Shown: positions 51,273 to 61,213 of the stretch, one piece after another
How positions within the stretch are numbered: position 1 is the stretch's first letter
Layout: each line of letters opens with the position of its first letter
Assembly: GCA_039105265.1 (NCBI GenBank)
Contig: JAPFFF010000050.1
Coordinates: 248,001 to 312,000 of the forward strand
Origin: Tritrichomonas musculus
Taxonomy: Eukaryota; Parabasalia; Tritrichomonadida; Tritrichomonadidae
Direction: 5' to 3'
Length of the DNA: 64,000 bases
Position numbers and translations under genes: made by a program
The notes under the pieces: generated by a model
Told to the model about the DNA's origin: nothing
The model's database searches: none
Seen by the model: only the letters and a program-made list of their open reading frames with translations

Positions 51273-52517
51273 ATAATGAGATGAAAAATTAGATGAAGCA
51301 AAAATATAAAAATATACTTATCATACCACATCACCAAAAAAATTATTCCTCTAAATTTCACGAAAAAAAAAATATACCTGACAACCCACCTTCAAATATA
51401 CTTATCATATCACTTCACCAAAATCATTTTTTTAATTTGCTTGATGATGAAAGGACACCTGGAATCAGATTTTTTTCCCATTTTTTAGGTCCAAAATTTC
51501 AAGAATATAAAATAGAAAGAAAAAAATAATCTCTAGAGATTTTCATAAAAAGTGGGATCGTCCCAAAAATTTATGGGATAGAGGAAATTGAAAGAATTTT
51601 TTAAATCACATTTCAAAATTTTATTTTTATTTTTATTTTCAATGGGTTCTCAATTATAATTTTTATTTTCAATGGGTTCTCAATTATAATTTTTATTTTC
51701 AATGGGTTCTCAATTATAATTTTTATTTTCAATGGGTTCTCAATTAAACTTTTGATAATGAATTCAAAAAGTGAAAAAATTTTTAAGATATTTGAGCTGC
51801 CCAAGCAATATTTGGGAGTATCTAGGATAGTTTTGTGCGTCCCAAAGTTGTGATTGGGTGGTCCAAATATACATTGAGCGTCCCTAATACTGTGATAGGG
51901 AAGCCCAAAAAACATTTGGGAAGCCCAAAAATATACAGTACAGTAACAAAACTAAAAACGTATTTTTAATGGAAAATTCCACTTTTCTGGGAATATTACC
52001 AATTATACATTCAAATTTTAATTGAATTTTTTTGAGAATAAAAAAATGGAAAATCTAACTTTTTGAAAGTTTCTTTTCAATTTTTATTTTTTGTTTTATC
52101 TTTTTTTATCAAAAAGTCGGATTTTCCATTTTTTGAATCATTTTCCATTTTTGTTACTGAACTGTAATTGGTTAACCCAAATACAAAAAATTTTATTTTG
52201 AATATATTTTCAATTTTTGAATGCGTCCCATTTTTGTGATCCCATTTTTGGTTTCCTCAAACTTCTCAAAATAATATTCTCAAAAAAATAATTTACAATT
52301 ATTTTCGCATTCAATTTTTTCTATATATCTTTTTTCAAAAATGGGATCATAAATGGGATCATATAAATAAAGATATTATATGAAATATATATCAAAATAG
52401 ACATCTAATGAATCAAAAACATGTCAAGTTTAGGGTGTTTTTCAACAATCCCATTTCTGTCCCAACGATCCCATTTTCTGTCCCATTTTTTTGGGACGCT
52501 AATTTTATAGAAAATTC
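51273..52517. other. Non-coding block rich in GGGA/TCCC motifs
   Basis: This lies between the 3' ends of the candidate penton and T5orf172 genes. It contains the palindrome TGGGATCGTCCCA (51,553-51,565), four exact 30-bp repeats (51,631-51,750), imperfect ~35-bp units with GCGTCCCAA/TTGGG arms (51,791-51,935), and many GGGATC, GTCCC and ATCCCATTT motifs up to 52,500. A weak 78-codon frame at 51,293-51,529 is not convincing. Its size is unusual in an otherwise tightly packed element. Confidence 0.6.
51631..51750. repeat. 30-bp tandem repeat, four copies
   Basis: The phrase AATGGGTTCTCAATTATAAT recurs at 51,641, 51,671, 51,701 and (partly) 51,731, exactly 30 bp apart and almost identical. Confidence 0.95.
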
Positions 52518-52850
52518 CTAAGATTTTACCCATGCTTTTGGCGCATGATAAGAAATATATGTTCTAATTATATAAATCATTTCATTAACATTACCAACAA
52601 AATATTCATTACCAATCCATGTTTTTCCATCTTTTGTTGTTGCTCTCTCATAATTCTCTTCAAATATAGTTATTAATTCTTTTTCAACTTTTACTGAATC
52701 ACTAACTGCTTCAACCAAATACACTTCACTATCTTTAGGATATTGTCCCATTCTTGTTGCAATTTTATTTGTTCTACCAATTTTATATACAGGTTGATTA
52801 GTGTAAGCAAATTCTCTCTCACGAATCAAATATATGTATTCAACAGACAT
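52518..52850 (-). CDS. T5orf172/GIY-YIG-like nuclease domain protein
   Basis: A 110-residue protein consisting of one small domain: YIYLIREREFA, then VYKIGRTNKIATRMGQYPKDSEVY, then VEKELITIFEENYE. This is the arrangement seen in T5orf172/Bro-associated GIY-YIG-family proteins of phages, mimiviruses and baculoviruses, where YxYL, the KIGRT Arg and a downstream Glu form the active centre. It might act as a stand-alone endonuclease in element replication or mobility; that is inference. The gene is divergent from the polymerase gene with 84 bp between the two starts. Confidence 0.65.
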   Translation of the reverse strand: MSVEYIYLIREREFAYTNQPVYKIGRTNKIATRMGQYPKDSEVYLVEAVSDSVKVEKELITIFEENYERATTKDGKTWIGNEYFVGNVNEMIYIIRTYISYHAPKAWVKS

Positions 52851-52903
52851 TTCATACCAAGCAAATTATTTTTTCTGTTCAGCTATAATTTTTATAGCGT
52901 GAT

Positions 52904-52928
52904 AATTTTTTTAGCTTTTTTAATTTCA
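52904..52928 (+). promoter_or_regulatory. Promoter-like sites of the polymerase gene (T7 tract and Inr-like TCATT)
   Basis: A seven-T run preceded by AA (52,904-52,912) is the element-type T7 tract, 22 nt before the ATG. TCATT starting at 52,926 could act as a trichomonad initiator, 7 nt before the ATG at 52,935. Confidence 0.4.
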
Positions 52929-52934
52929 TTGTAA

Positions 52935-55900
52935 ATGACTTACCTCTTTGACATCTCAGTTGACCTCTACTCCACTGCAAAAACTGAAGCCAGAAAAGAA
53001 TACAAAGAAAGAATCAAAAATATTAAAGAGAAACCAAAATTTAAAAAACAGATGAAGGAATTTATGCAAAAGGCAAATAAAGAAATATCATTTGAAATAG
53101 ACATTGGAGATAATGAAGACAAAAGATTAGCATTCACTGAAATGTTAAGGCAATTACACAAGAAGAATAAAAAGAATGTAGTGGTAAAAAGTGAATCACT
53201 AGATGGTGAAGATTATAAATGGTTTACTCTATCTAAAGCACAAAAGATAGATACAACAATAGGACATATTTCTGGTACAATAGATTTAAATGATGACTGC
53301 TCTGATAATAATCCTTGGGTTGGTAATGTATTTATTCCAGCAAAATATCAATTACTATTCATCAAAAACAAAAGGAAAGGAAAACAAACAACATTCACAA
53401 TAGATAAGCAAGACAACAAAGGGAAATTATATGAAGAAGAAATTGAAATAGATGAGGAATACAGAGAGAGCCCAGATGGTGGATTCTTTCCATATATTAA
53501 CTTATCTGATATAGACTTAACTAAATACCAAATATTCAAATCAGTGGAAAAAAATAACTACCAAGATAACTGTTTGGTTTATGCATGCATCCAATCAGGA
53601 GTGTTCACAAATGAAGAAATCAATCAGCTAAGATTCATGGTTAAAACAAGAATGGTACCAAATAATTTAATCTGTGATATAGCAAAATATTTTAAGTGCC
53701 ATTTCATTGTAAGAAGGATAGATGAAGATTTAAATACTATACATCAACAGCAAATAAAAATAGATACAAGGAAAAAATCATGGGCTAAAGATTTTAACAG
53801 AACCGTCGACTTGTTATTATTCAAGAACCATTACATGATTAACAAACCAGTGGGAAATACAAAATTGATTACCATTCTGCGAACACAATTTAAAGATAAT
53901 ATGTTTAGAGAAATAAAAGCGTGTGAAATGAATATACTGGCAACAAATGAATACAATAGCCATTTAACAGATTATATGGATTTATCATATGACCCATCTC
54001 TTTGTTGTCAAAAGATAGATTCCACAGAACTGAAGAAAGAAAGAGAGTGGACTAAAATATACTATTCAGATTTTGAAACAGATACAACATTATCACCACA
54101 TAAACCATATCTGAACATTACTGTATTTAGAACAGGGAAACTAATTCATAAACTTATTTTTGAGGGAGACAATATTGCAGAAAGATTGTTGAAATCTCTA
54201 GATAATAATTCACTTACATACTTCCATAATCTAAAATATGATGCATGCTTCTTTATAAATACTCCTGGATGGGATGTACAGATTACAGAAAGAAGTGGTA
54301 CCATTTTACAGATAGTAATGACAAAATATAAAGAAATAGAAGGCACTGACAAGAAAACAAAGAAGACCAGAAAGATGACAATAATAGAGAAGAGATTAAC
54401 ATTCCGCAATAGTTATTCCATTATCCCTGCCGCATTAGCATCATTTGCAAAGATGTTTCAGCTACCTGTCCACAAAGAAGTGATGGCATATAAACTGTAC
54501 ACAGAAAGAAATATAAAAAGAAAAAATGTATCCGCGCTTGAATTCCAACTACAATATTACTTGGAGAATAAAGATAAGAAAACACTACAACAAATAAAAC
54601 AAGACTGGAAACAACTAATTGATAATGCACAATCTTGTGGAGCATACAGTGATTTAAATATTGACATAATGAAGTATGCTATTTATTACTGTAAACTAGA
54701 TTGTATAGTATTGATGAAGGGTGTTGAAAAATTTAATAGAGACTTGATAGAGGTATTTAAACAAACAAAGACAGATATGTTAGATGTACATAATTTCATT
54801 TCCATATCTTCTATTGGTTATTATTATGCATACAGATTTGGTTGCTTTGATGATTGCTATCAGTTAAGTGGCAAGCCACAGAATTTTATCCAACGTTGCG
54901 TTAGTGGTGGAAGGACAATGACTGCTAACAATGAGAAACAATATGTTGAAGAGAGATTACAAGATTTTGATGCTGTATCTTTATATCCATCAGCAATGAG
55001 TATTATGTCTGGTGTGCCAAAAGGAATCCCAAAAGTAATCCCTCCTGATATATTAACAGAGGAGTTATTAAATTTTGACCAGTTCTTTGCAGAAATAAAT
55101 ATTAAGAAAATAAAATGCAAATCATCCATGCCATATAAATTTGGACAGGTATTTAGTAGAAATGAACAGGGCTCAAAAATATTTACCAACAATCCAATAG
55201 ACCATTATTATATTGACAAAAGGGCTTTCATGGATTTGATGGAGTTTTATGATTTTGATTATGAATTTATTCGAGGGTATTATTTTGATGAAGGATTTAA
55301 TAACAAGATTAATATCTTCATTGAGAAATTATTTAATCTCAGGAGGAAATATCAAGATGCTAATAATCCATTGCAACAAACTATTAAATTACTCTTGAAT
55401 TCCATCTATGGTAAATCTATATTAAAAGCAACCACAACAGAAACAAAATGTATTCCAAAAAATAAAGCCATCAAATATATTTGGAAGAATTATAATTATA
55501 TCACTGAGATAATAGAGAATAAGTCAATTGATAATGTATATGTTAAAAAAGTAAAGCCCATAAATAATCATTTCAATCTACCACATTTTGGTGCTAGCGT
55601 TTTGTCATGGAGTAAGCATTTGATGAATAGAGTTATAAGTTCAGCAGAGCAGAATGGAATAGATATTTATTATACAGATACTGATTCCATTCATGTTAAA
55701 GAAAGTGATGTACCAAGGATTGCAGAGGTGTTTAAGAAAAAATATGGAAGAGAATTAATTGGTAAAAAGATGACACAGTTCCATTGCGATTGGGATGTAT
55801 TTGAAGGAGCTGTTGGTAATGTCTATTCTAAAAAATTAATAGCCTTGGGAAAGAAATCATACCTGGATATATTAGTTGATGAAAAAGGGAATGAAGGATT

Positions 55901-56105
55901 ACATGTGCGATGTAAAGGAATACCAAAACAATGTATTCTCAACAAAGCTAAAAGAATGGGAATCACAGTTGAAGAGTTATATGAAAGAATGTACCAGGGA
56001 GAGGAAATAATTTTTAATCTTTTAGATGGTGCCAATTGTTTTAGGAAGAGCAGTTCTTATCAACAAATTAATCTGCCTGTGTTTGAGAGAAGAATCAAAT
56101 TTTAA
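52935..56105 (+). CDS. Protein-primed family B DNA polymerase (Polinton type)
   Basis: A 1,056-residue replicative polymerase. Exonuclease motifs: YSDFETD (near 376), FHNLKYDACFF (near 430) and YYCKLD (near 586). Polymerase motifs: DFDAVSLYPSAM (near 677), LLLNSIYGKS (near 820) and YYTDTDSIH (near 912), with the extra insertions expected of protein-primed enzymes between motifs A and B. The N-terminal region (about 200-305) carries NCLVYACIQSG and, 80 residues on, LLFKNHYMI, resembling the Cys and His boxes of OTU-like proteases; that second activity is inference. It copies the linear element from protein-bound ends. The frame is open. Confidence 0.95.
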   Translation: MTYLFDISVDLYSTAKTEARKEYKERIKNIKEKPKFKKQMKEFMQKANKEISFEIDIGDNEDKRLAFTEMLRQLHKKNKKNVVVKSESLDGEDYKWFTLSKAQKIDTTIGHISGTIDLNDDCSDNNPWVGNVFIPAKYQLLFIKNKRKGKQTTFTIDKQDNKGKLYEEEIEIDEEYRESPDGGFFPYINLSDIDLTKYQIFKSVEKNNYQDNCLVYACIQSGVFTNEEINQLRFMVKTRMVPNNLICDIAKYFKCHFIVRRIDEDLNTIHQQQIKIDTRKKSWAKDFNRTVDLLLFKNHYMINKPVGNTKLITILRTQFKDNMFREIKACEMNILATNEYNSHLTDYMDLSYDPSLCCQKIDSTELKKEREWTKIYYSDFETDTTLSPHKPYLNITVFRTGKLIHKLIFEGDNIAERLLKSLDNNSLTYFHNLKYDACFFINTPGWDVQITERSGTILQIVMTKYKEIEGTDKKTKKTRKMTIIEKRLTFRNSYSIIPAALASFAKMFQLPVHKEVMAYKLYTERNIKRKNVSALEFQLQYYLENKDKKTLQQIKQDWKQLIDNAQSCGAYSDLNIDIMKYAIYYCKLDCIVLMKGVEKFNRDLIEVFKQTKTDMLDVHNFISISSIGYYYAYRFGCFDDCYQLSGKPQNFIQRCVSGGRTMTANNEKQYVEERLQDFDAVSLYPSAMSIMSGVPKGIPKVIPPDILTEELLNFDQFFAEINIKKIKCKSSMPYKFGQVFSRNEQGSKIFTNNPIDHYYIDKRAFMDLMEFYDFDYEFIRGYYFDEGFNNKINIFIEKLFNLRRKYQDANNPLQQTIKLLLNSIYGKSILKATTTETKCIPKNKAIKYIWKNYNYITEIIENKSIDNVYVKKVKPINNHFNLPHFGASVLSWSKHLMNRVISSAEQNGIDIYYTDTDSIHVKESDVPRIAEVFKKKYGRELIGKKMTQFHCDWDVFEGAVGNVYSKKLIALGKKSYLDILVDEKGNEGLHVRCKGIPKQCILNKAKRMGITVEELYERMYQGEEIIFNLLDGANCFRKSSSYQQINLPVFERRIKF

Positions 56106-56168
56106 TTTTTTGAAATTTTGAATTATTTTAGCGTTTCATTATTTTTTATTTTTTTATCTCTACAACAA

Positions 56169-56987
56169 ATGAACCAAGGAGTTGATTACGAGAAATTATT
56201 ACAAGATGCTATCCATGAAATCCAAAAACTCAGAGAAGAAAATAAAATATTAAAAGCAGAGATTAAACAATTAAATGAATCATTGGAAGAAAATGATGAT
56301 TGGAATGCAGGTATAATAAAAAATCTCAAGGATGAAATGAAGGAATTAAAACAGAGGGTAGAGAATTTGGAGAATACAGTTGATTATGATGATACAGTAT
56401 ACCCAGAGGCAGAGACAGAAAAGGAAGTAGAATGGTTTGATTTGAAAACAGATGATGATTATGAGATAAAAAATATATACCCCTATGACATAAGAAAAAA
56501 GAGTGATAAAAAAGCCGCTACAGAATGTGCTGATAAACAAAGTGGCTATATTAGAGTATCATTAAATGGTAAACCATATCAAAAGCATAGAATCATAGCA
56601 CAACATTTCATTCCCAACCCAGAGCATTTACCAAAAGTGGACCATATAAACCATATAAAAACAGATTACCATACAAAAAATTTAAGATGGGCAAGTACTA
56701 GTGATAACAATAGAAACAAATCATCAAGCAAAGGTGTTGTGTATGAATACATAGATACTATACCAGATGATGCTATAAAGGTGGACACATATGGAACACA
56801 CACTTTTGATAACTATTACTTTTATGACAACATCTTCTATTTCTACACTGGAATCAACTATAGAAAGCTACACATCAATGAAAATAAATGGGGAAATAAA
56901 AGAGTAAGTTTAATTAGTGAAGAAGGCAAAAATGTTTCTGTTTATTATAGCAAATTTAAGAAAGAGCATGATATACCAATTGAATGA
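56169..56987 (+). CDS. HNH homing-type endonuclease 1, with N-terminal coiled coil
   Basis: 272 residues from the ATG at 56,169 (an upstream in-frame TTG is unlikely to be the start). Residues about 8-75 form a coiled coil (EIQKLREENKILKAEIKQL). A NUMOD4-like segment (DDDYEIKNIYPYDIRKK) follows. Then comes an HNH_3-type core, HRIIAQHFIPNP followed by VDHINHIKTDYHTKNLRW and SDNNRNKSS. The last domain is unknown. The gene follows the polymerase on the same strand, 63 bp downstream, with a T7 tract 13 nt before the ATG. It is one of three related HNH genes in the element, and the only one with the coiled coil. Confidence 0.8.
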   Translation: MNQGVDYEKLLQDAIHEIQKLREENKILKAEIKQLNESLEENDDWNAGIIKNLKDEMKELKQRVENLENTVDYDDTVYPEAETEKEVEWFDLKTDDDYEIKNIYPYDIRKKSDKKAATECADKQSGYIRVSLNGKPYQKHRIIAQHFIPNPEHLPKVDHINHIKTDYHTKNLRWASTSDNNRNKSSSKGVVYEYIDTIPDDAIKVDTYGTHTFDNYYFYDNIFYFYTGINYRKLHINENKWGNKRVSLISEEGKNVSVYYSKFKKEHDIPIE

Positions 56988-57009
56988 ACCATAAAAAAAT
57001 TTTTTTGAT

Positions 57010-57324
57010 TTATGCTTTGACCAATTGTGCTAACTTCTTTAACTCTTCCAGCTCTGCCTTCTTTCTTAACCTGTATTCTTTTTGTTGTTTTCTCCTGGCC
57101 TCCAGTCTTTCTTCCGCACTATTGTATTTGCTCTTCCTACCTCTCTTCTGTTTTTCAGGCGCTGTTACTTCAATTAGTTTTAATGCTGTTTTTTCTGCAT
57201 CAATTTCATTTGGTTCTAGTTCTGAAATATTTTTTAAATTCTCTTCTGATTTAGATTTGGATAGTTTCTTTACAATGTCTGTTTTGTTGAATTGTGTAAG
57301 ATCTAATTTATTAGTCATTTCCAT
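57010..57324 (-). CDS. Small basic-region (bZIP/AT-hook-like) protein
   Basis: 104 residues, related to the protein at 18,384-18,644. After TNKLDLTQFNKTDIVKK and an acidic middle comes KRGRKSKY followed by AEERLEARRKQQKEYRLRKKAELEELKKLA, a basic helix running into a short leucine-spaced coil. It is likely a DNA-binding regulator or a DNA-packing protein. A T7 tract lies just before the ATG at 57,324, and an alternative in-frame ATG at 57,318 gives the better match to its relative. It is convergent with HNH gene 1. Confidence 0.6.
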   Translation of the reverse strand: MEMTNKLDLTQFNKTDIVKKLSKSKSEENLKNISELEPNEIDAEKTALKLIEVTAPEKQKRGRKSKYNSAEERLEARRKQQKEYRLRKKAELEELKKLAQLVKA

Positions 57325-57353
57325 TGAAGAAAAAAATTAAAAATAAAATGAAG

Positions 57354-57881
57354 CTACATATTAATACAGTATTTCAAACACAGATGATATTTGTTAATTA
57401 ATTCATTATATTCTCTATTATATACTTGTTTGAAATCTGTGCATACCTCTCCATTATCATTCACTATTTTAATATTTTCTATCTTTCTAATTGGATTTGC
57501 TTTACCTGCACAACATCCTATATCTTCATCAAGGCCTACCTCAACTGATTCTGCTTTTATGATTGCTTTGATAATATTAGACAAAGCTGTAGCTGGGACA
57601 ATGATACAATTCTTGGAAACCAGATTAGATAGCAAAGCCTTATCTTGATTCAACAATATATTGGCATATGTTTCAAGGATGACATATTTAACATCTTTTG
57701 CCTCATCCTCTGGATTTTCATCTAGTTCAACATTTCTTGTAATAACAATTTCTTCTTTTCCATCATCTCTTTTGTTTATGATGATATTGTTATTGATATT
57801 TGATGTTGATTGGGCAGCAGCTTGGGGTTCTAATGATAAATTAGCATTTATTCCTTGATTATTTGCTCGTTTCTTAATCAT
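57354..57881 (-). CDS. Polinton protein of unknown function (175 aa)
   Basis: It begins MIKKRANNQGINANLSLEPQ, with a Gln/Asn-rich N-terminus and a folded-looking C-terminal half (VKYVILETYANILLNQDK, CIIVPATALSNIIKAIIKAES, DIGCCAGKANPIRK). No motif was recognised. A T7 tract (57,891-57,897) sits 9 nt before the ATG. It is placed in a minus-strand run of genes (63,939 to 57,010) that probably encodes virion parts. Confidence 0.6.
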   Translation of the reverse strand: MIKKRANNQGINANLSLEPQAAAQSTSNINNNIIINKRDDGKEEIVITRNVELDENPEDEAKDVKYVILETYANILLNQDKALLSNLVSKNCIIVPATALSNIIKAIIKAESVEVGLDEDIGCCAGKANPIRKIENIKIVNDNGEVCTDFKQVYNREYNELINKYHLCLKYCINM

Positions 57882-57905
57882 TTGTTTCCCAAAAAAATCT
57901 TTTAA

Positions 57906-58334
57906 TTAATAGATAATATTCTCTATTTTAACTTTATGTTGTGGGCCATATTCAATTCTTCCAGTATTTCTTTTATCAGCTCTTCCCTGTATCTCCCCTA
58001 AATTTTCTGGCTTATTTAAATATGGAGGAAGGGTTGGTGCTTTGGGAGCCTTATCTTTTTTTAAATAATATCCTCCATCTGTAATGCCTACCGGTGGTTC
58101 ATGTAATGGTTTTGTTCTATGTTGATTGCTCTTTGGTGGTCTCACAGGTTTATTTTCCATATATTTCATTGGAGGTCTATTGTAATATGGATTAAATGTG
58201 ACTGCATATGTATTATCATTAGAGAAAATTCCAAAATGATTAAATCCAACTGTATGTTCAGTCTTGGTTCCTTCATTAAACATTTCTCCTTCTGCTCCAA
58301 TAATTGTACTGTTAGGATTTCTGTATTTATTCAT
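57906..58334 (-). CDS. Pro-rich small Polinton protein (142 aa)
   Basis: A Pro/Lys/Asn-rich, probably extended protein (YYNRPPMKYMENKPVRPPK, KAPKAPTLPPYLNKPENLG). It has the look of a small structural or scaffold protein but no recognised motif. An eight-T tract (58,344-58,351) precedes the ATG by 9 nt. Confidence 0.6.
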   Translation of the reverse strand: MNKYRNPNSTIIGAEGEMFNEGTKTEHTVGFNHFGIFSNDNTYAVTFNPYYNRPPMKYMENKPVRPPKSNQHRTKPLHEPPVGITDGGYYLKKDKAPKAPTLPPYLNKPENLGEIQGRADKRNTGRIEYGPQHKVKIENIIY

Positions 58335-58363
58335 TTCATTTCCAAAAAAAATTTTAATTCCCT

Positions 58364-58816
58364 TTACTCTAGAACTAACTCCTGATGCTCTCCAATGAAT
58401 AATTCAGGAGTATTTAATTGGTATTTTATACGCAATTCATCTATTAATGCTCGTGTTTGTTTTGATGCGTTCTCTATAGAATAGTTGTAATAGCTATGTT
58501 CCTCAAAATTTTGTTCTAGATTTGAACCATTAACAAAGAATTCATTCATCTTGTAATTTAATCTTCTTCTAGAATTGATGCTAAGTATTATATGCTCAAT
58601 TTCATATTCCTTGATTTTGTCAGGATATATTCTCCATGTTGTTTTATCACTCTTGAGTGAAATATAAATGACCTTTGCTAAGTAATTATTTCTTGATAGT
58701 TGGATAGGATATTTATCACAGAGGATGGCAAAATTACATTCTTTGAAATCTTCTGGTTTATCAGCGAGGGAGATAATGTTGTTGATATAATCATAGACCT
58801 TAAATTGCTCTTGCAT
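58364..58816 (-). CDS. Polinton protein of unknown function (150 aa)
   Basis: The start is set at the ATG 58,816 (MQEQFKVYDYINNII); the longer frame upstream begins only with TTG. The protein has alternating strand and helix character (CNFAILCDKYPIQLSRN, AKVIYISLKSDKTTWRIYP) and no recognised motif. A T7 tract (58,838-58,844) lies 21 nt upstream. Confidence 0.6.
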   Translation of the reverse strand: MQEQFKVYDYINNIISLADKPEDFKECNFAILCDKYPIQLSRNNYLAKVIYISLKSDKTTWRIYPDKIKEYEIEHIILSINSRRRLNYKMNEFFVNGSNLEQNFEEHSYYNYSIENASKQTRALIDELRIKYQLNTPELFIGEHQELVLE

Positions 58817-58860
58817 TTCTGTAAAGATAAAATAATGAAAAAAATAATAACTTGACAAAA

Positions 58861-59466
58861 TTACTCCAGGCAGTATTGAAACTTAAAAGAATGGATGTAT
58901 AGTGGCGTTTTCTTTCTATTAATATCTCTTGTCATTATAAATTTCCTTCCCCCTTTAGCTACATTAATATACATTATTCTATAAACCTCATCTGTTATCC
59001 TTTGGTAAAATACATCTTCATCTGTTTCTTCATTATAGTAGTAATAATATTCCTTGTCATTAAACTCGCGGCATTCTTTTGTCATTTGATAGTGTGTTAT
59101 CATAATAGAATCATCTGGAATATTATCAACAAATTCATATTTAACACCATTTCTTGACGATGCATTTTTGTTATTATCACTCAATGTACACCATCTTAAA
59201 TTTTTCAAATGGTAGTCTGTCCTATCTTTATTTATGTGGTCAATGTATTTAAAGTTATTTGGATTTGGAATGAACTGTTTTGCTATGATTTGGTGCTTAT
59301 TTATTTTATTTCCATTGATATGGACACTTGGATAGCCATTACTTTTATTTATTGTTTCTTTGACAACATAATGGTTATCTTTTCTTCGAATAGTAAATGG
59401 GTACTGTGATAATATTTCATAATCTGGATAATCATCAAGTGGTACAAATTCAATAGTTTGTTCCAT
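58861..59466 (-). CDS. HNH homing-type endonuclease 2
   Basis: 201 residues: a NUMOD4-like start (DDYPDYEILSQYPFTIRRKD), then HQIIAKQFIPNP, IDHINKDRTDYHLKNLRW and SDNNKNASS, the HNH_3 core with its His-Asn pairs. It is similar to endonuclease 3 and, less closely, endonuclease 1. Such genes are usually free-riding or homing endonucleases; in an element they may also help in replication or superinfection competition (inference). A T7 tract (59,479-59,485) lies 12 nt before the ATG. Confidence 0.85.
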   Translation of the reverse strand: MEQTIEFVPLDDYPDYEILSQYPFTIRRKDNHYVVKETINKSNGYPSVHINGNKINKHQIIAKQFIPNPNNFKYIDHINKDRTDYHLKNLRWCTLSDNNKNASSRNGVKYEFVDNIPDDSIMITHYQMTKECREFNDKEYYYYYNEETDEDVFYQRITDEVYRIMYINVAKGGRKFIMTRDINRKKTPLYIHSFKFQYCLE

Positions 59467-59503
59467 TTCAATAGAGATAAAAAAATTATATTGGAAAGGA
59501 TTT

Positions 59504-61171
59504 TTATTGTGGTGTAGTCAGATCATAATTTCCAAGGCGGACAAGTGGTGGCATACCATTTGGCTGAACAAGAATAGATATTGATGAATCAAATAAAAGA
59601 CAAATTAATGGTGGGGTTAAAACTTCATTGGCATATGTTTTTGCGCCTACATCTTGTGATACATTTATTTCAAAATTAATTGGGGATAATGATGTAAGTC
59701 CCTGTTGATAAGTATTATCTGTTTCTGTAGGAAGACCAATGAAGAAACTAGTTCTATCATCAGGATAAAGTGCAGTTGAATTACCAAATGTTGGTTTTCC
59801 AGTTGCATCTCTAAAACATTTTGTTAATGATGCAACAACTTCTTTATTGAATCCACTTTGTTCACCATTCATATTCATTGCATTCTGACAATATTCTAAA
59901 AATTCAGGGAATTCATCTGTTGTACCAAATGGTCTTGCAGGGATGTTTCCATAGCCTCCACAATTTAATTGGAATGATTTAAAGTTAGGATTCTTGAAAT
60001 AAGTGTGATGTGTATGTTTCCATGGAAATAGACAAAATATGGAATCAACAAAGCGTGGAGTGATTGTGCATGTGGTTTTATCATTTGAATTCTTAAGAGC
60101 ATTAGTTGTAGTGTAAACAGAAAGTGTTTGAGTAGGAAATGTTAATGGATGAGTTGGATCAGAATATCTTTGAACAAGACTTGAATAAATATTATCTTCA
60201 ATACCAAAGCAAGGAATAATAGAGAGGCAATCAGTGACTTTATATTCACTGACTATGAATGTTCTATGTTCAGCTGTAGGTTTGGTGAACTTGACAGTTA
60301 CTGCACCATCATTACTATCAGTCATATATGTATTATCTGGGTCTTCTGCAGTAGCTCCAGTATACATTGTCATTTGTTCACCAATTGGTGTAAATTCATT
60401 TGTAATATTTGTCAAGTTATATTTAGAACTAACTTTATAATTATGTTCAAACTTTTTTCCTGGTCCCATTGGACAGCATACCATTCCAGCACATGAAAAG
60501 AATAATCTGAGTTCTATCTTACCTGCAAATGCAGGGAGATATTTAATATTAGATAGAGGTAGAAATCTTCTTAAATCTATCTTTAAATGAATTTTATATG
60601 TTTGGTCATACCATTCTACTCCCTGTACTGCTCTCCAATTAACAATAAATCCTGTTCTACTACCTGACTTACCATTCCATATATCTTTATGTCTGGCTTT
60701 AGAATATATGTCTGCTCTCTTTGTTGTTTCATTAGCACAGCAGGCTGTTAAAAATGATTCCTCACAACCAAAATTCTGAGTATAAATAGTGATACCATTT
60801 GCAACAATTTCATATTTTTCAACAGCATCTCTCGCGTCTTTAAATCCAAACCAAACTTTATTAAATTGATAATTATCTTTTATTAATGCAGCAATATTTT
60901 GTCCTGCAGCTTCTCCAATTTTAACTTCCATATCTGCTTTAATAAATCCATTATATATATCTGCAGTATTATTTGTGTTAGGTGATATGATTACACTAGT
61001 ATATGAACCTTGAGGAATTGGAGGTGATGGAGAATAAGATGTTTGTGGACTAATTGTGTATTGTTTATTGGTATCACTCAATGCAATACAATTATCAACT
61101 ATATCAAAATATTGTGCAATTTGTGTACATGCTTCAGCACTTGTTCTAAGTTCAATTTCTTTATTTAGCAT
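59504..61171 (-). CDS. Polinton major capsid protein (double jelly roll)
   Basis: A 555-residue protein of the size, strand-rich character and gene position expected of the Polinton major capsid protein, next to the small virion genes and the ATPase. It starts MLNKEIELRTSAEACTQIAQYFDI and has many beta segments (KIHLKIDLRRFLPLSN, GKIELRLFFSCAGMVCC), ending PPLVRLGNYDL. It would form the hexon-like trimers of the icosahedral shell. The assignment rests on size, composition and context; a profile or structure search would settle it. The frame is open, with a T7 tract (61,186-61,192) 14 nt upstream. Confidence 0.75.
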   Translation of the reverse strand: MLNKEIELRTSAEACTQIAQYFDIVDNCIALSDTNKQYTISPQTSYSPSPPIPQGSYTSVIISPNTNNTADIYNGFIKADMEVKIGEAAGQNIAALIKDNYQFNKVWFGFKDARDAVEKYEIVANGITIYTQNFGCEESFLTACCANETTKRADIYSKARHKDIWNGKSGSRTGFIVNWRAVQGVEWYDQTYKIHLKIDLRRFLPLSNIKYLPAFAGKIELRLFFSCAGMVCCPMGPGKKFEHNYKVSSKYNLTNITNEFTPIGEQMTMYTGATAEDPDNTYMTDSNDGAVTVKFTKPTAEHRTFIVSEYKVTDCLSIIPCFGIEDNIYSSLVQRYSDPTHPLTFPTQTLSVYTTTNALKNSNDKTTCTITPRFVDSIFCLFPWKHTHHTYFKNPNFKSFQLNCGGYGNIPARPFGTTDEFPEFLEYCQNAMNMNGEQSGFNKEVVASLTKCFRDATGKPTFGNSTALYPDDRTSFFIGLPTETDNTYQQGLTSLSPINFEINVSQDVGAKTYANEVLTPPLICLLFDSSISILVQPNGMPPLVRLGNYDLTTPQ

Positions 61172-61213
61172 AGTGTTTTCATGGGAAAAAAATAATAAAG
61201 TAAATCAAAAATT

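Noticed and set aside
51613-51915. 100-codon minus frame
   Set aside because: It is translated from the 30-bp tandem repeat and the GTCCC-rich units, so it has no protein-like character.
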